From contig CM056741.1 of assembly GCA_029851415.1 (NCBI GenBank), positions 67,880,282 to 67,944,281 of the forward strand: 64,000 nucleotides of DNA. The letters are read 5' to 3'. The position numbers and the translations under genes were made by a program. Source of the DNA: Eretmocerus hayati (Eukaryota > Arthropoda > Insecta > Hymenoptera > Aphelinidae). Below are positions 24,501 to 37,363 of this stretch, one piece after another (position 1 is the first letter of the stretch; every line of letters starts with the position of its first letter). The notes below the pieces were generated by a model. It was not told the origin of the DNA and searched no databases. It saw only the letters and a program-made list of their open reading frames with translations.

Positions 24501-27274
24501 GATGTATCCCAGAATTCCTCTGCAATGAGAGAGGGCTTTTCAGTTTATCACTTGATTTTGAGATAACAGCTACACCTAACACTCAACCAATAATTCACTG
24601 TCAATGGTTGTTCGTTCACTCACATTCAGAAGAGCATGGGTGTGATAAGCGAAATATCTCAAGCCTGCACTGCCGGATAACGTTTATTACTGCGTACTTG
24701 CAGTGTTTTGTATCTAACAAGTTGATATATGAGCTTTGTAAACGATGCACGCGCTTGTCTTCCTTCCTCGCGGTTGTGCTTTTGTGACGTTCGCATCGCA
24801 AGAACAGCTGTTATTTTTGCATAGTAGTACGAACTGTTTAGTAGAAGCTAGAGTAACATTAATTATGCAAATAAGGGACGAAAATGATTTGAAAATAATT
24901 TGCTCGTATTGATTAGATTCAAGATTTATTTGTACGTTGCTTGGATTCTCAGAAAAAGTCTAAAAACTTATGAACCTATCCGATTTTTGGGCAAAATATC
25001 TTACTACTTGATATTGATTAATTCCAGAACAACTTTCGAATCAATCCTCTGTCCTCAAACGAAATACATATCAAGGTTTCATCTTTCTCTTGGGAGATCG
25101 TTTCGGTGCAACATCTTGCGCGAGGATTATTTCTTATCTTCTCTTTCATCTGCGCATGCGCCTGATTGTAATGAAAAGTTGGCGTGGCAAATTCAAACTG
25201 CGTGGAACCTAATCTGTTTATCCAACTTTACATGAATATCGGCACCACACAAAATTCCATCTTCAATTTTAGCGAACAATCAAATGTCTCAATTTCAACG
25301 GAAGTATCCCCACTTAATATTCAATTAGAGAATTTCTTGAACCACCTTTAAGGCGATGCAGTCACCGTGCAGTATGCACGCTGAAAGTTATTCGCACTTT
25401 TATCAAATTTGCTTGCGATTTGGGTGAAACGACGAGAAGACCCACGTTTACTATCATCCAACTTGAGTTCGTCTTCTCGTCGTTTGGCTCAAATCGCAAG
25501 AAAACTGGAGAAAAGTGGGAATAACTTGAGCGCAGGCACCTCCTAACCTATAGGCACTTTGTAATTCTCACTTTTATCCGATTCTTTTGCGATTTGAGCT
25601 AAACGACGAGAAGACGAACTCAAGTTGGATGATAATAAACGCAGGTCTTCTCGTCGTTTTACTCAAATCGCAAGCAAATTTGATGAAAGTGCGAATAACT
25701 TTCAGCGTGCACGGTGACCGCATCGCCTTAACTTTGACTCGCGGTGAAGTCATTAGATTCAAAAGGAAAGGTCCAGGTTCGGAACGTCAATCTTCATCAA
25801 AATTCTTTTATAGTTCTGCTCCACTTGAAATGTGAAGGATCCAATTAACCCGCAACGACTCGTCGAAAGAAGTTGCTCGTGGTCGACTTTACCAACAAAA
25901 GCATTCATCTGTATCAAAAAACTTTCAGGGGTGTATTTTGGATAAAAAATTACTTCAACCCCGAAGTCATTTTTATTAATGCGGGTTACTCTCAGATACT
26001 TATGAACCCAGGTATCCGAGGTTGAGTAATGTAATTCCGAGCGATGGAAAAGTTGTATGTCATGATTTGTACTCTGAGAAGAAATAGACCAGAGTCGATC
26101 GGGATGGAGCTGAAGTTGCGCCATGGAAATGCTATTACGACTTCGAGACTAGTCGTAGCCTCATTTACGCATCGATCTCGCTCAATTCGTTCAATGTCAG
26201 ATGGTAAATACTGTAGCAACAGGGGGTCGTAATCGATTGAAAATGTTGTGAGCTACACGCCAAGAATACGTCTTTTAAGCTCGATTTTGCAAATATTTGA
26301 ATTTTGATTTATCGTGAAGAGATAAACCTTAACATCTGTACCAATGCAAACGGTTATCGATCTTGACCACGATAATGAAAGTGTAAGATATTTTTCGATG
26401 CAAACTATCCGTTTTAAAAATATCAATTGATTCACAAAACAGTCTAAATTCCAACGCGCGAAACTGTAGAATGATTCCATCAAAGCCATGCCATATTTAT
26501 CGTGCCTAACTAAGGGCACCAGAAATATGTCTAATCAGACAATGTATGGTTGATACTAACTTTACACCTGTCTAATATAATAAAGTTTGCTGTATAAATA
26601 TATCTGATGAGTAGCAAACACATTCGAACCATACACTCTGGACTCTTAATATTTTCGACGATAAAACGTTATCTGAAGAGACATTGTCATAGAAATTTAT
26701 GTGATTCTACTTTCGTCGAACAACATGCGTTGTGAAATAAGCATCCAGTTTTTCCGTTATTCAGTCTTCACAACAACATTTTTTACAAACTCTCATCTGA
26801 AATTATGGTCTTTATTTTTCTCTGAGCGCCAGTTTGTAGGGAACTCGAGCGTTGGAGAGAAAAATTAGAACCCAAACAAACTCAAGTTTGCAACGTCATC
26901 ATTGGATGAGCGCCTAGGATCTTTACCGATACCCTCATCCTGTAACTTTCATATCTGACACAATGCTCCTCGCAAAAACTATAGGAAATGTATGAGCAAT
27001 CAAACAAGCAAAGTAATGTCGAGAGCATAAATCACCGAGTTTCTCACAAAAATATTGAATATTTTATAGAGAACAAGTCTTGAGCAAATGATAAAAGTTT
27101 ACCGAAAGTTGAGAAAAGTGAGAATGTATGCTTTATCTGAGTCTGAATGACGAGCTGAATGAGCATGATGCGGGTGGTTTCACTCACTGAATGATAAAAA
27201 TTGCATTTAAAATAAAAAATCTCAAAAGAAGAAGTCTAGAGTGAAATTGTTCCTGCAGCTAGTACCTTTTCAAA
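24501..27274. other. Intergenic between FBXO21 and the plus-strand OBP
   Basis: Contains the TTAA palindrome 25348-25731. Several minus-strand frames at 25759-26519 look open but have no recognisable motif. The first 300 bases, upstream of FBXO21, are somewhat richer in CpG and probably carry its TATA-less promoter. Confidence 0.45.
25348..25731. repeat. TTAA-flanked palindromic MITE, 384 bp
   Basis: TTAAGGCGATGCAGTCACCG at the left is mirrored by CGGTGACCGCATCGCCTTAA at the right, both including TTAA as expected for piggyBac-type insertion. Each arm contains its own smaller hairpin built on CGACGAGAAGAC and its complement, so this word occurs four times in alternating orientation. Confidence 0.75.
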
Positions 27275-30200
27275 ATGATTGTAATATGGAATGTTACATT
27301 CAGTGTTCTCTTACTTTTGTGCGGTGTCTTAGCGGTAAAGTGGAAGCCTATTTTACGCACATTTTGACACTTTGTACTCTTTACTTGACCATCTTAGAAG
27401 CAAGCTTTGTCATTTTGCTTCAGTGTATGGTAGTGAACATTTGCAAGGTCTCAAAATGAGTAAATGAGTGAAATACTAGAAAGAGTCATGACTAAGGACT
27501 GATTCCACGTAAGATCATGCAATGGATTCGACTTCAAAACTTGGATCATTTCGGTGATGGAATAACTCTATGGACAAAACAAAGAGACACGTATTTTTCT
27601 TGTTTTGACCAATTTGGCTTAGTTCCAGAGATTTCGAATTTTCTCGATCGGAGCCAAAACGTGTCCTTTTCCAAAAAAATCGGGCTTCCATCTGAAAAAT
27701 GTGATATTTTGAGCCCAATCAACTTTCTTGCAATGAGTCAATGAGACATGTTCAGGTCGATCAAATGGATGATACTGCATGGGAAAAATTAGAGATAGCG
27801 AGTCAATCCATCGAGACGGAGTCTCAAAATTGATATTAATGAAAAATAGTCAAAAACAAAAATCTTAAAATGCACACCTTTTTTTCTTCCGAATTTTTTT
27901 CTGAGAATTCGTTGAAACTTTAAGGAAGAAGAGAAAATATACACCATATCTGGTACTTGACTTATACGGACGTGGAAAATTTTTTTCTGAAATTTTTCTT
28001 AAACTGCCAGGTTTTGAAGATTTTGTACGTTGATCAAGTGTGTAACGCATCAAAAAGAGCTTACAACTTCAGAAAAAGTATAATTTACAAGTATTATACG
28101 CAGATTTTGTACTCGCCTCGTGTCTAAGTTCAATATAATGCCTCCCTCATGAGGCATGGGCTCGTAAGGGTTTCTTCTAAGAACTACCGCTCCATTTATA
28201 CTTCAGAGCAAGCATTGGAGCATCCAAGTATTGTAGTTAAGTACAACCGATACTAATGAATATTGAAGGGGAAAATCAAGAAATGATCGGAATAATCTTT
28301 GAACGATCATATGTCTGTATTTCCACTGCGTGTGATGCATCATGTAAAATCAACGATCAAGGTGGGAAGTGGATTCTCTCTCAAAATATCATTCTCGAAA
28401 AGTGATCTCCTTCCATGGATGTTGAGTAGTCCTGGCTTTCTTCAATTTCTTCAAATGATCTTGATTTTCAGATTCGGCTTTCCAGGCAGTTTTTGAGAGA
28501 AACCTTTCCGAGCCCACGCCTCCAGGGGGAGGCATTATATTGAACTTAGACATGAGACGAGTACAGAATCTGCACAAATTTCTTGCGGTTATACTTTTTT
28601 CGAACTTGTAAACTCTTTTCGACGCGTTACACCCTTTATCAACGAACAAAATCTTCAAAACCTGGGAATTTGAAAGAAATTTCAGGAAAAAATTTTCCAC
28701 GTCCGTATAAGTCAAATACCAGAAATCGGATATATTTTCTCTTGTTCCTTATGTTTTAACGAATTCTCAGTTGTTTTTGACTGTTTCGCATTAATATCAA
28801 TTTTGAGACTCGGTCTCGATGGATTGGCTCGCTATCTCGGATTTTTCCCATGGAATATTATCTATTTGAGCGCCCTGAACAAGTCTCATTACGAGAAAGT
28901 TTATTAGGCTCGAAATATCACATTTTTTCTATGTAAAAGCGGAATTTTTTTGGAAAAGGGCTCGTTTCGGGTCCGATCGAAAAATTCCAAATCTCTGAAA
29001 CAAAACGGAAATGGGCAAAACAAAAAAATACGTGTTTCTTCATTTTGTCCGTAGAATCATATATCCGATTGCCGAAGTGATCCAAGATTTGAAGTCAAAT
29101 TCATTGCATGATCTTACGTGGAATCAGTCTAAGGTGGTATTGTCGTCCAAAAATTCAAAATTTTGCAAATTTGATACTCTTGGAGTTGTAAAAGTTGTGT
29201 TTTTACTAGTAGATATGATATTAATTTTTCTGGGCGCTGAGAATTGATATCTTTAGTCGTGGCAAGAGCCATCGAGGTTTTTTTTTAAATAACACGCGTT
29301 TGAATGGGAAATTGCGTAATTCGCCCACTCTCCTCTACTGTTGAGCAGATAACTCTTTTCCAACGTAACTTAGCTCATCCGCTCATTCTGAGGCTTGTTT
29401 TAAAACTTTCAAGATGAGCTAAAGTGAGTCCAGTTCAGACAAACCAAAATTGATTCGTGTCAGATTTAAGCAAAAAAAATTTGTCATAAAAAATAACAAA
29501 GAGTATGCAATTTTGACGTTGTAAAACTTGTTGAGCGATTGAACCTCTCGAACTCGTAAATGCTGCGAATTGGCCGTATTTCCCGAAAATTCCATCTCTG
29601 CTCATACTCTCAAGCCTCCTCTGTGAAGAGGACTGATTACCGAGCTGATTACCGATTCGACCTAGGCTATCCTCTTAGTCAGCAAAAACCACACTTTCTA
29701 GCCATCAGTCCTGGATCTTAGACCTTTACAAGATTATCGCTGAAATTTTCCGATCAGGTCCAGTGGGGTCTCAATTCGCATTTATGAATGTGGTAATATT
29801 TGTAATGAATACAGTTTATTCACTAGAACCACGGATTTGGGAGGTTTAATCGCTCGGCAAGTTTCACAACGTCGAAATTGCATACTTTTTGTTATTTTTT
29901 ATGACAAATTTTTTTCTGCTTATTATCCGACACGAATCAGCTTTGGTTTGTCTAAATTGAGATTTCTCATCTCATTTTGAAGGGTTTGAAACAAGCTTCA
30001 AAGTGAGCCAAGGTACGTTGGAAATTGTCGAGATGCGCCAGAGTTATCTATTCAACAGTGGAGGAGAATGGGTGAATTACGCAGTTTCCCATTCAATTTT
30101 CAAACGCATGTTATTTAAAAAAAAAAAACCTGAATGGCTCTTATTGCCGCAACTGAACATATCAGACTTCAGCGCCCAGCAATTTTTTCCCCTATCTACT

Positions 30201-31777
30201 AGTAAAAACACAACTTTTGCAAACCCAAGCATGTCAAATTTCCGAAATTTTGAATTTTTGGCCTACCTTATTGGGGGTAGCTCCGGGTAGCTCCGTCGCC
30301 CCTTGGGATTGATGAAAATCCCTCATTATCATGCACAAAAGAGTCCATCGAAACTTTGACGAGCATCGTGCAAACGATTTAGCTTTTCATTCATTTTTTT
30401 TAATCTCAAAACAAGCGAACGGTTTTTCATCTCCCTTTGTGCCAGGATAGTTACAAAAGTTCATATCCGAGGTTTATTTTCGAAATTCCTCGAGATTCGA
30501 CAGGAAGGATTGAATTGTAATAAATGAATCAAACTGTTTAGTGAGCATCAATTGTTGATGAATGGGATAAAGTTGGATCTTTTTTGTTTTTAAACCATAC
30601 ATTTGAATGAGTTTTTATGATAACCATCCCTAATAAGTAGATGCGAGAAAAAAAGATTCGTGACAATGACACCAGAGGTGAAAGAATAATAATAGAATTT
30701 ACGGTGTTTCCTTTTCATAAGAGCACTCTGACCGAAGAAAGACCATATCCAAAAGTGACCGACGAATGTCTAGCTGAATATGGAATCGACAGAGGTATTT
30801 CCTTGGAATAAGTTATTAATTTAGTGCTCGACAATGTAGAGCGTATATAGGTAAATTAAGTGAACTTTGTACATTGCAGATTTGATTTACAATCGAGATG
30901 AGTCACGACCCTCCGCATTGACCGACGAACAATTATACTGTGTTGCTGCCTGTGTTTACAGAGAAATGGGAATTGTGAGTAATTTGAATTGAATAGGTAG
31001 AGAAGAACATTTTCGTAAATTCGGATTGGGATAAAAATGCATACAGTATTAGATTCAAAATACGGGTTGTTTCAAGGTTTTAATGAATTAATTTCAATGA
31101 AATTCACAATCACGATTTAGATGAGGCCGAATGGGACGATCGATGGGAATAAAGCTGAGACATTTTTTGGCAAGGACGATTCAAGCGAGAGGGAAATATT
31201 CTTTGCAGTCTACAATGCCTGCAATGAAGGTACCTATATTTTCTCACGCTAAACATACCACGACTTATCATTTTTTTGGAGGAAACTTTTATTTGCAATT
31301 TACTTTCTGCGGTCACTAATTTGAAATAAATTAAGTTGTGTTAGTCAATTTGATACGGATACTGCGGTAGCGTTTAGTGGACTGCGAGTGCATTGATTTT
31401 GAACAAACAAATCATCGTTGGTACCCGATGGAATTGATATAAAAATACTTCATTTCAGGGAGAGTAGGATGCAAACTGGTGCAGTGCATGTTCAAAGAGC
31501 TCAAAAATCACTGGAGCAGTACACACGACTCAGATATGATAATAGGAAGGACTATTTTTCCCAAAGAAACTCTAGTAGAGCGTTTATAACAGCCTGCATG
31601 AAAGATGTTTTTGATTTGATTTGATTTTAATACCAGGTTGATTTTGACACCAACAAGTACCTGTGTGTGATACGCACCAAGTACTTCTGCAGAGGTGCTT
31701 ATAGCTCCTGTGCACAGGCTGCATTCCGTTTTATCATTATAAATAAAAAAATCAAACTGTTCGAGACTAAACTATGA
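27275..31777 (+). CDS. Odorant-binding protein, 139 aa, sixth cysteine missing
   Basis: Five exons: 27275-27334, 30722-30794, 30880-30974, 31121-31229, 31695-31777; phases 0-1-0-1 as in the other two OBPs here. Exon 1 is a signal peptide (MIVIWNVTFSVLLLLCGVLA). The mature part starts STLTEERPYPKVTDEC and has C1-28-C2 (YCVAAC), C2-3-C3, C3-40-C4 (YNACNE), C4-7-C5 (SSCAQAAF). The position nine residues past C5, where C6 belongs, is isoleucine, and the frame ends NKKIKLFETKL with an AATAAA inside the coding sequence (31740-31745). Exons 2-4 look fully functional. The last exon may be decayed, mis-chosen, or represent a five-cysteine variant. Intron 1 is 3.4 kb and filled by two abutting palindromic repeats. 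Paralogue of the OBPs at 11406-14400 and 33516-37363, but the most divergent of the three. Confidence 0.8.
27497..29129. repeat. Palindromic element, 1.63 kb, in OBP intron 1
   Basis: GACTGATTCCACGTAAGATC at 27497 is mirrored by GATCTTACGTGGAATCAGTC ending at 29129. Arms of about 650-680 bp surround a 314-bp spacer; the inner arm borders are CCTCATGAGGCATGGGCTCG (near 28145) and the related CGAGCCCACGCCTCC (28518). Frames within it are mirror shadows. Confidence 0.75.
29130..30270. repeat. Second palindromic element, 1.14 kb, abutting the first
   Basis: TAAGGTGG and CCAAAAATTCAAAATTT at the left are mirrored by AAATTTTGAATTTTTGG and CCTACCTTA at the right. The arms meet near 29700 and share ACTAGTAGAT, GGGCGCTGA and AAATAACACGCGTTTGAA with their complements. 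It begins at the base where the 27497-29129 palindrome ends. Confidence 0.7.
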
Positions 31778-33425
31778 AATTTAAATGAAGAAAAGTGAGT
31801 CAATGGGTCTTGAGGAAGAACTTTTTGTTGAGATAATTTGCCGTGGAGTTGTGAGGTGGGCTTCCAATCAAATTTAACATTATCACGAATGAGTGACCAC
31901 GATTCATCATGCTTCGCACAGGTTAATTTTCGGGTATTATATTTGAATGAGAGAATGTCAATGAAACGATCTGATCGTCTATCGTTTTGTTCGTGACAAC
32001 AGAATAGCATTGCTGTATACGTATTATTTACTACATATTTCAAATAAATACGCTTGGAAAAAAGAAGAGATGCGCGTTGAATTTCCACGAGAAAAGCAAA
32101 GGACCATTTGAGTTACATACTTACTTTACGAGATAATCGGGAACGACAATGAAAAATAAATAATTGTAGTTGGGCAAAGCTAATCAAAAATACTTTTGAG
32201 GAAAACCAAATATCATTCATTATTACTTCATCGTCATTGAGAACCAAAGCTTGATGATTCCAGGACAGTTCCATATTTGGTGATACATAAATGTATTTCA
32301 TCGAACAGTTAGACTCTCGGTGGGACCTTGATTCACATTATAGCTTTTAGCGCTCAAACATGTCTGTATATTTTCTGTGCAGTATACGAAAGATAGAAAC
32401 AATAAAATCGTGATCGTGCAGACTGCAAACACTATAAAATCGTCAGAAATTAAATTCTTGTCTGAATAGACTGAAACTTCCCAGAAAGAATCTCACAATC
32501 TGTATAACGAAGGAGGAGAAATACATTCCCTCAAATTCCTACGATTGATCCCCAAACTCCAAGAATCATTCTAGAAGAGTTGAGTTCTCCAAGAGCATTG
32601 ATTTACATGGAGATAATTGGAAATTTTTTCAAATCTTTAGAGATTTTTGAAAAAAAAACTCCAGAATTCCGCGAGAATTATCTATGAGGAGTTGCTGAAA
32701 AATGATTAGATCGATTCATCACCACCTAGTTCCTCTCTTTTGGTGACTGATTAGCTAGAACATGCGTTTGGAACCCAGTCTATAGACTGAGCTCATATAC
32801 GTCAATTATTCAGCGAGGGTCATTTTAAAAATTATCTCCACAGTTTCACACTATTCACTCGAGGCAAATTAATTTTTCTCGAAGATAATACCATAAAACT
32901 CTCTTGCATCACTGTTCGAAGATGAGCATGCAGAATTATCTGAAGAAGATTAAAATTGCTTAATAAAGATAGAAATACTCTCCGAGGAGAATCAGATCCT
33001 TGCGAATATGTGTATATTGATTATTTATCTCATTTTAAGTTTGAAACTTGGCAATTTTTCAATGGCAAAAGGTCCAACGGTTGGTTTGGTGCTCTCGCAC
33101 CTCTTTTCCTTTCGTACTAACATTTTTGAGATTCAGTATTAGTTTCAATTATCAGGCGAGGGCAGTTCTAGAAATAATGCAGAGCGGAAGATTTTGTAAC
33201 GTAATTATCTCTAACTGTAAATTAGATCAATCCGAGGACACTCGGTGCTCTCGCACAGCATTTTTTGTGAGAAATATCTCGCAGATATCGAATAATCGCG
33301 TCGGCTTGCTGTATAGCTCATAACATCGATTTGACAAGTTCGAATCATAAATCAGTGATCTAGAATCACCCAAGCGGAACATTATACAATGTGATACAGC
33401 ATAGAAGAAATCAGCAAGGCGTGTG
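31778..33425. other. Spacer between the two plus-strand OBP genes
   Basis: AT-rich DNA with a minus-strand open stretch (31699-32301) that I could not assign. The TATA box of the second OBP closes the interval. No repeats stand out. Confidence 0.45.
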
Positions 33426-33463
33426 TATAAAAAGATCCCGGAATCGTTTCAAGATTGTTCAGT
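33426..33463 (+). promoter_or_regulatory. TATA box plus initiator of the plus-strand OBP
   Basis: TATAAAAA (33426-33433) is followed 33 bases from its start by TTCAGTG (TCAGT at 33459-33463), an arthropod initiator match. The ATG at 33516 lies about 55 bases downstream. Architecture is the same as for the minus-strand OBP at 14400. Confidence 0.6.
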
Positions 33464-33515
33464 GCTTTGTGAGTTAGAGTTTTGACAAGATCGTTGAAAC
33501 TTAACAGCATCAAAC

Positions 33516-36500
33516 ATGAAGGCTTTTGTGATCATCTTGACTGTTTGCATTATTGGCGCATACGCGGTAAGTTTTGCTATTGAGTACTTTTAAGTATCTT
33601 CTGTGTCTGAATCTTTTGGCCTTTGCAAACAAGCGAGTATCTCAAACGTGTACATGTTTAGTGGCATCTAGCAACAAAGATGAGAAGTATTGGCATATAT
33701 TGATCTGAGCTTAGTATTATCAGCTCGAGAAATTCGACTCGATTTCGTTACAAGTTTTTTTTTACCGTATCCGGTGAGAAGAACGACATTTTTAGAATTT
33801 TATCACAGCTTGATCGAATGAATTTTTGTTGCCTGATGAATTCTAGTAAAAACCTCATTGCCTCTCGACGAGCTCGAGCTAGCAACAAGATACTTTTCAT
33901 TTTCGATTGTGAATTTATGCAATCTTGATGAAAGCTCTAGCATAATGTTTGTTCAAAACACTTCGTAACGTGACAAATGAGATCCATGATGGATGAGTGA
34001 TACTGAAACGCGAGAGCCATCTTTTCATCCATATTTTCTCCTTTTCAGTCAACTCTGACAGATACTCAAAAAGCAAAACTGCGAGAGTTCAAAGAGGCCT
34101 GTGTGACAGAAAGCGGCGTGGATGCAGGTAAAGAAGGCTACATTTTTTTGGATTGTTGAAACATTTTCGAAAAGTGTGACTCTCATGCACTCAAAACCTG
34201 CTCGGGGATGAGGCCTTAGGAGAATCTTTCAATTTCCCAATTTTTATAATGCACTCCTACCAATATTATCAGGTCTCTAAAGAGACGATAATTTTGTGAT
34301 TCAACATTTTCTCAAATTCTCAAAAACCATCATTGGAAACAAAAATCCTTAATAGATTAGTCAAATGAAAATAACTTATCACATATTTCAGCTGTTGTTG
34401 ACAATATATTGAAAGGAGGAGCTATTACTCGAGACGAGAAACTGGACTGTTTCTCTTCGTGTGTGCTGAAGAAAATCGGAATCGTAAGTGATTTTCCATG
34501 CGACCTCTTTAAATTTTTATCGATGCATCTGACACGATGGACAACTGCGAAATCAACCTCCCGTGCTCTGATCAAAAAATCTATTGTTCAAACTTGAAAT
34601 ATAACTTTTGAGCAGTGCTGATGTGAGCAGCAGCGTAATTACACACACCCACAAAAAAAGTTTTCTGATCAGAAATGATGGAAGACATTTCTGTCGTATT
34701 TTGAGCTGCTTAATCCTCTCAGCACGGGCCTTATTTCGGCACATGGAAGAAATTTTCTTTTCTTGAGCGCGCAAACGTAGACATCGCAATAATTCTTGTG
34801 AGAATTGAATCTTCAAGGGCTTAAATAATTTTCCAAATTTTCGCAGATTTTGCCTCCATAATGTATATCAAAATCATTGTCGATTAATTCTTATCTTGTA
34901 TGTCCATAATTATGAACATCCATGGATTGGAACTCTGCTCCGAACTCTGTAAACAACTTTTTCTGGCTGTTTTTGAGCTATGGCCATACTTGTGGGTTAC
35001 AAAAATACCTGGGCATGAGTTTTAGGATTTTAGAGGAAAGTTGAAACCTTTTAGAGCAAAACTTAGGGCAGACTCGTTTTTGTCCATCAAATTTAATGTT
35101 GGAAATGTATTTTTTGAGAGTTTTGGGGTCCTCTAGGAAGCTAGTAAAAACCTTATATGTGCTCAAATTCCTTACGCAAGGTATTTCCACCCCAGACCAA
35201 GACGGATCACATATAATAGGTCAAAACTAAGGACGGGCCCGAATTCTACATCAAATTTTACCGCGAATATTTATTTTTGAGAATATTCAGCGATTTTGGG
35301 TAGCTGAAAGGCAACGCAATCGAGAGTTCAGAAATTTCGGGCTCATATCAGTATACGGGCAAATCTCAGGAACTATGCGGTTTCGACTTTGAAATTTCGA
35401 GAATTTCCAGAATGGCAGCACATCTCCGATAAACTTTTGTTTGGTCCAAGTAATGCTCAAACAATGATGAAATACTTGCGTAAATCATTTTGGAGCCCCG
35501 CCGTGGATTTGTGAGGGTGTAGAAGTTTTTCCCATGTATTTGCGTGGGACCCTCATATTTTCGTAATTCTAATTGGCTCGTGTGTATGTGAATACATGGC
35601 ATCCTTGGTGTTGGAATAGAAGAAGAGAGATGAGTTCAATGGTTTACAGTGTTTTCTGAAGGTCTGTGGTACAAAATGTAGATGTGCCTCAACCGTCGAA
35701 ACGCTCATTTTCGTCATTTGTCGATCCTCACAAGCCTCGCATCGCGACCGATATGAGGCTGTAGTAGGGGCGATTCTCATAGGCATTTCTTGAGGTACAA
35801 ATATCAGTTTACACGTGGTTTCCATCCCAACGGAATCGAAATTTTCGTGTGCTACACGAAAAACGATTTTTTTGACCCCATTTACGCGAAAATAACTTTT
35901 CTCATTTCAAGCCGCATCGTCGTGCGGAATCGAGCACACTATCGTTCTTGGGCTAGATTTGTAGGTTTTTGGATGGAGAATAATATGTCGTTTCTACACA
36001 TACGAAATATTCACCGCCCCGAGTGCTGCATCCATTAGAAGAGCGATACAGGAGAAAATGTAGAATCGGAGTTCGCTCCAACGAATCATCGGCACTCCGA
36101 CGCATTGATAGGCACAGCCTCGGGCGAAAATTATATGTTTCTATGTATTATAATCCATCACATATCCAATTTTCAGACCGATCGGTGAACCGCCCCGCCT
36201 GTGGCGAGCTAAGGCGTGAGAGAACTATGGCCCTGTTCGGTCGAAAATTGTGATTTTGTCACGAAGAAGCGTCTCCCAGTACCTTTCTATAGCAATTTTT
36301 AGACTTCTGAATGATGCAGAACTATTAAATATGAGTAGATCTTCAAAATGATCTAATGCGAGCGGCGGAAATAACGCGACTGTTGTTCTGACAACGTGAA
36401 AATAGGCCTGTTCGGCCAAACCGCATACTTCGTGAGATTTGCCCATACACAAAGACACGGATGCTGAGTAATTTTGATGCCATTTTCAGTTTCGACCTAT

Positions 36501-37363
36501 CTCGTCACCATTTTCGTTCAGGATGTAAATACTTGCCTGGAAATTTTTTGACGCCTCTAGGGTTTTTTGTTGCTTCTTAGGGTGTACAAAAATTATGAAA
36601 AATCTTGTTTTGGACGTAAAATTTGATAGCAAAATCGAGCTCACTTTGAATTTTGCTGGCGAAAGTTTCGATTTTTCTCTAAAACGCAGTAAGTGACATG
36701 ACAAACTGCAATAACTGTCAACTCGGAAACGGATAGCGAAAGGTGCTGTTCTGAGTTCGGGCTCGTATTTAACGGCTCAAAATACGCCAGAAAAGACTTC
36801 CCCCTTCTTTGGTCAGAGGACTCCTTTCATTTTGTGAGACTGTGTTATCATTCGGAGAAAACTAATCCCAAGTCTACTTTTGGCAAAATTGTGCAAAAAT
36901 GTCTAAGAGGGTTCATTTGATGCAATGGTGAACGATACCTTATATATTGCTGATGAAATTCCTTAACAAAATGACACAAGGAACTTACACGAAAACTCAA
37001 GTCGAAATAAAACGAATGAGGTCCATTGTGTCAGATCGGGGAGGTCAACTAAAAAGATATTCGACCAAATCTGCTACATCTTATTCCGATTTTCTCTTCA
37101 GCAACGGGAAGATGGATCCATTGATGTGGCGTTAGCAGAAAAGAAGGCGAGTGAGACCAACGCTGATGTAAATAAAGCCAAGGCTGTGATCAACAAATGC
37201 AAGGATCTCGGTAAATATACATCTGTAATGTGCTATGTAAGGATAATTTGACTACTCTGATCTCTTGCCTTTCTCATTTACAGTGGGAAAGAACACTTGC
37301 GAGACTGGAGGCAGTGTTTTCGAATGCTTTGTCAAAGAAAAAGATTTCCCTGTTCTCGATTAG
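33516..37363 (+). CDS. Odorant-binding protein (PBP/GOBP family), complete, 136 aa
   Basis: Five exons: 33516-33566, 34049-34127, 34392-34483, 37102-37210, 37284-37363; phases 0-1-0-1. Exon 1 is a signal peptide (MKAFVIILTVCIIGAYA). The mature part begins STLTDTQKAKLREFKEAC. Six cysteines have canonical spacing C-27-C-3-C-39-C-8-C-8-C (DCFSSCVLKK for C2-C3, VINKCKDL for C4, NTCETGGSVFEC for C5-C6), ending FVKEKDFPVLD. It should be a secreted carrier of hydrophobic odorants or other small ligands; its ligand is unknown. The C5-C6 loop (CETGG) and exon plan tie it to the minus-strand OBP at 11406-14400. Intron 3 is 2.6 kb and contains a divergent palindromic repeat. A TATA box and an initiator precede it. 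Confidence 0.95.
34980..36720. repeat. Divergent palindromic repeat in OBP intron 3
   Basis: The region near 35020-35170 (TTTTAGAG, CTCGTTTTTGTCCATCAAATTT, TCCTCTAGG) aligns imperfectly with the reverse complement of 36540-36690. This suggests an older, decayed inverted-repeat element. Ends are not sharp and no coding content is recognised. Confidence 0.4.

Noticed and set aside
25759..26519. Overlapping minus-strand frames of up to 121 codons
   Set aside because: Frames conflict with each other, no motif, no leader and no consistent splice chain. Possibly an old repeat.
31699..32301. Two adjacent minus-strand frames (62 and 129 codons) with a plausible splice between them
   Set aside because: No recognisable family, and the 3' part runs antisense across the last OBP exon. 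Expected by chance in AT-rich DNA; kept out of the gene list.
36225..36458. Possible exon in OBP intron 3
   Set aside because: OBP exons 3 and 4 join in phase without it, and the region belongs to a decayed palindromic repeat.
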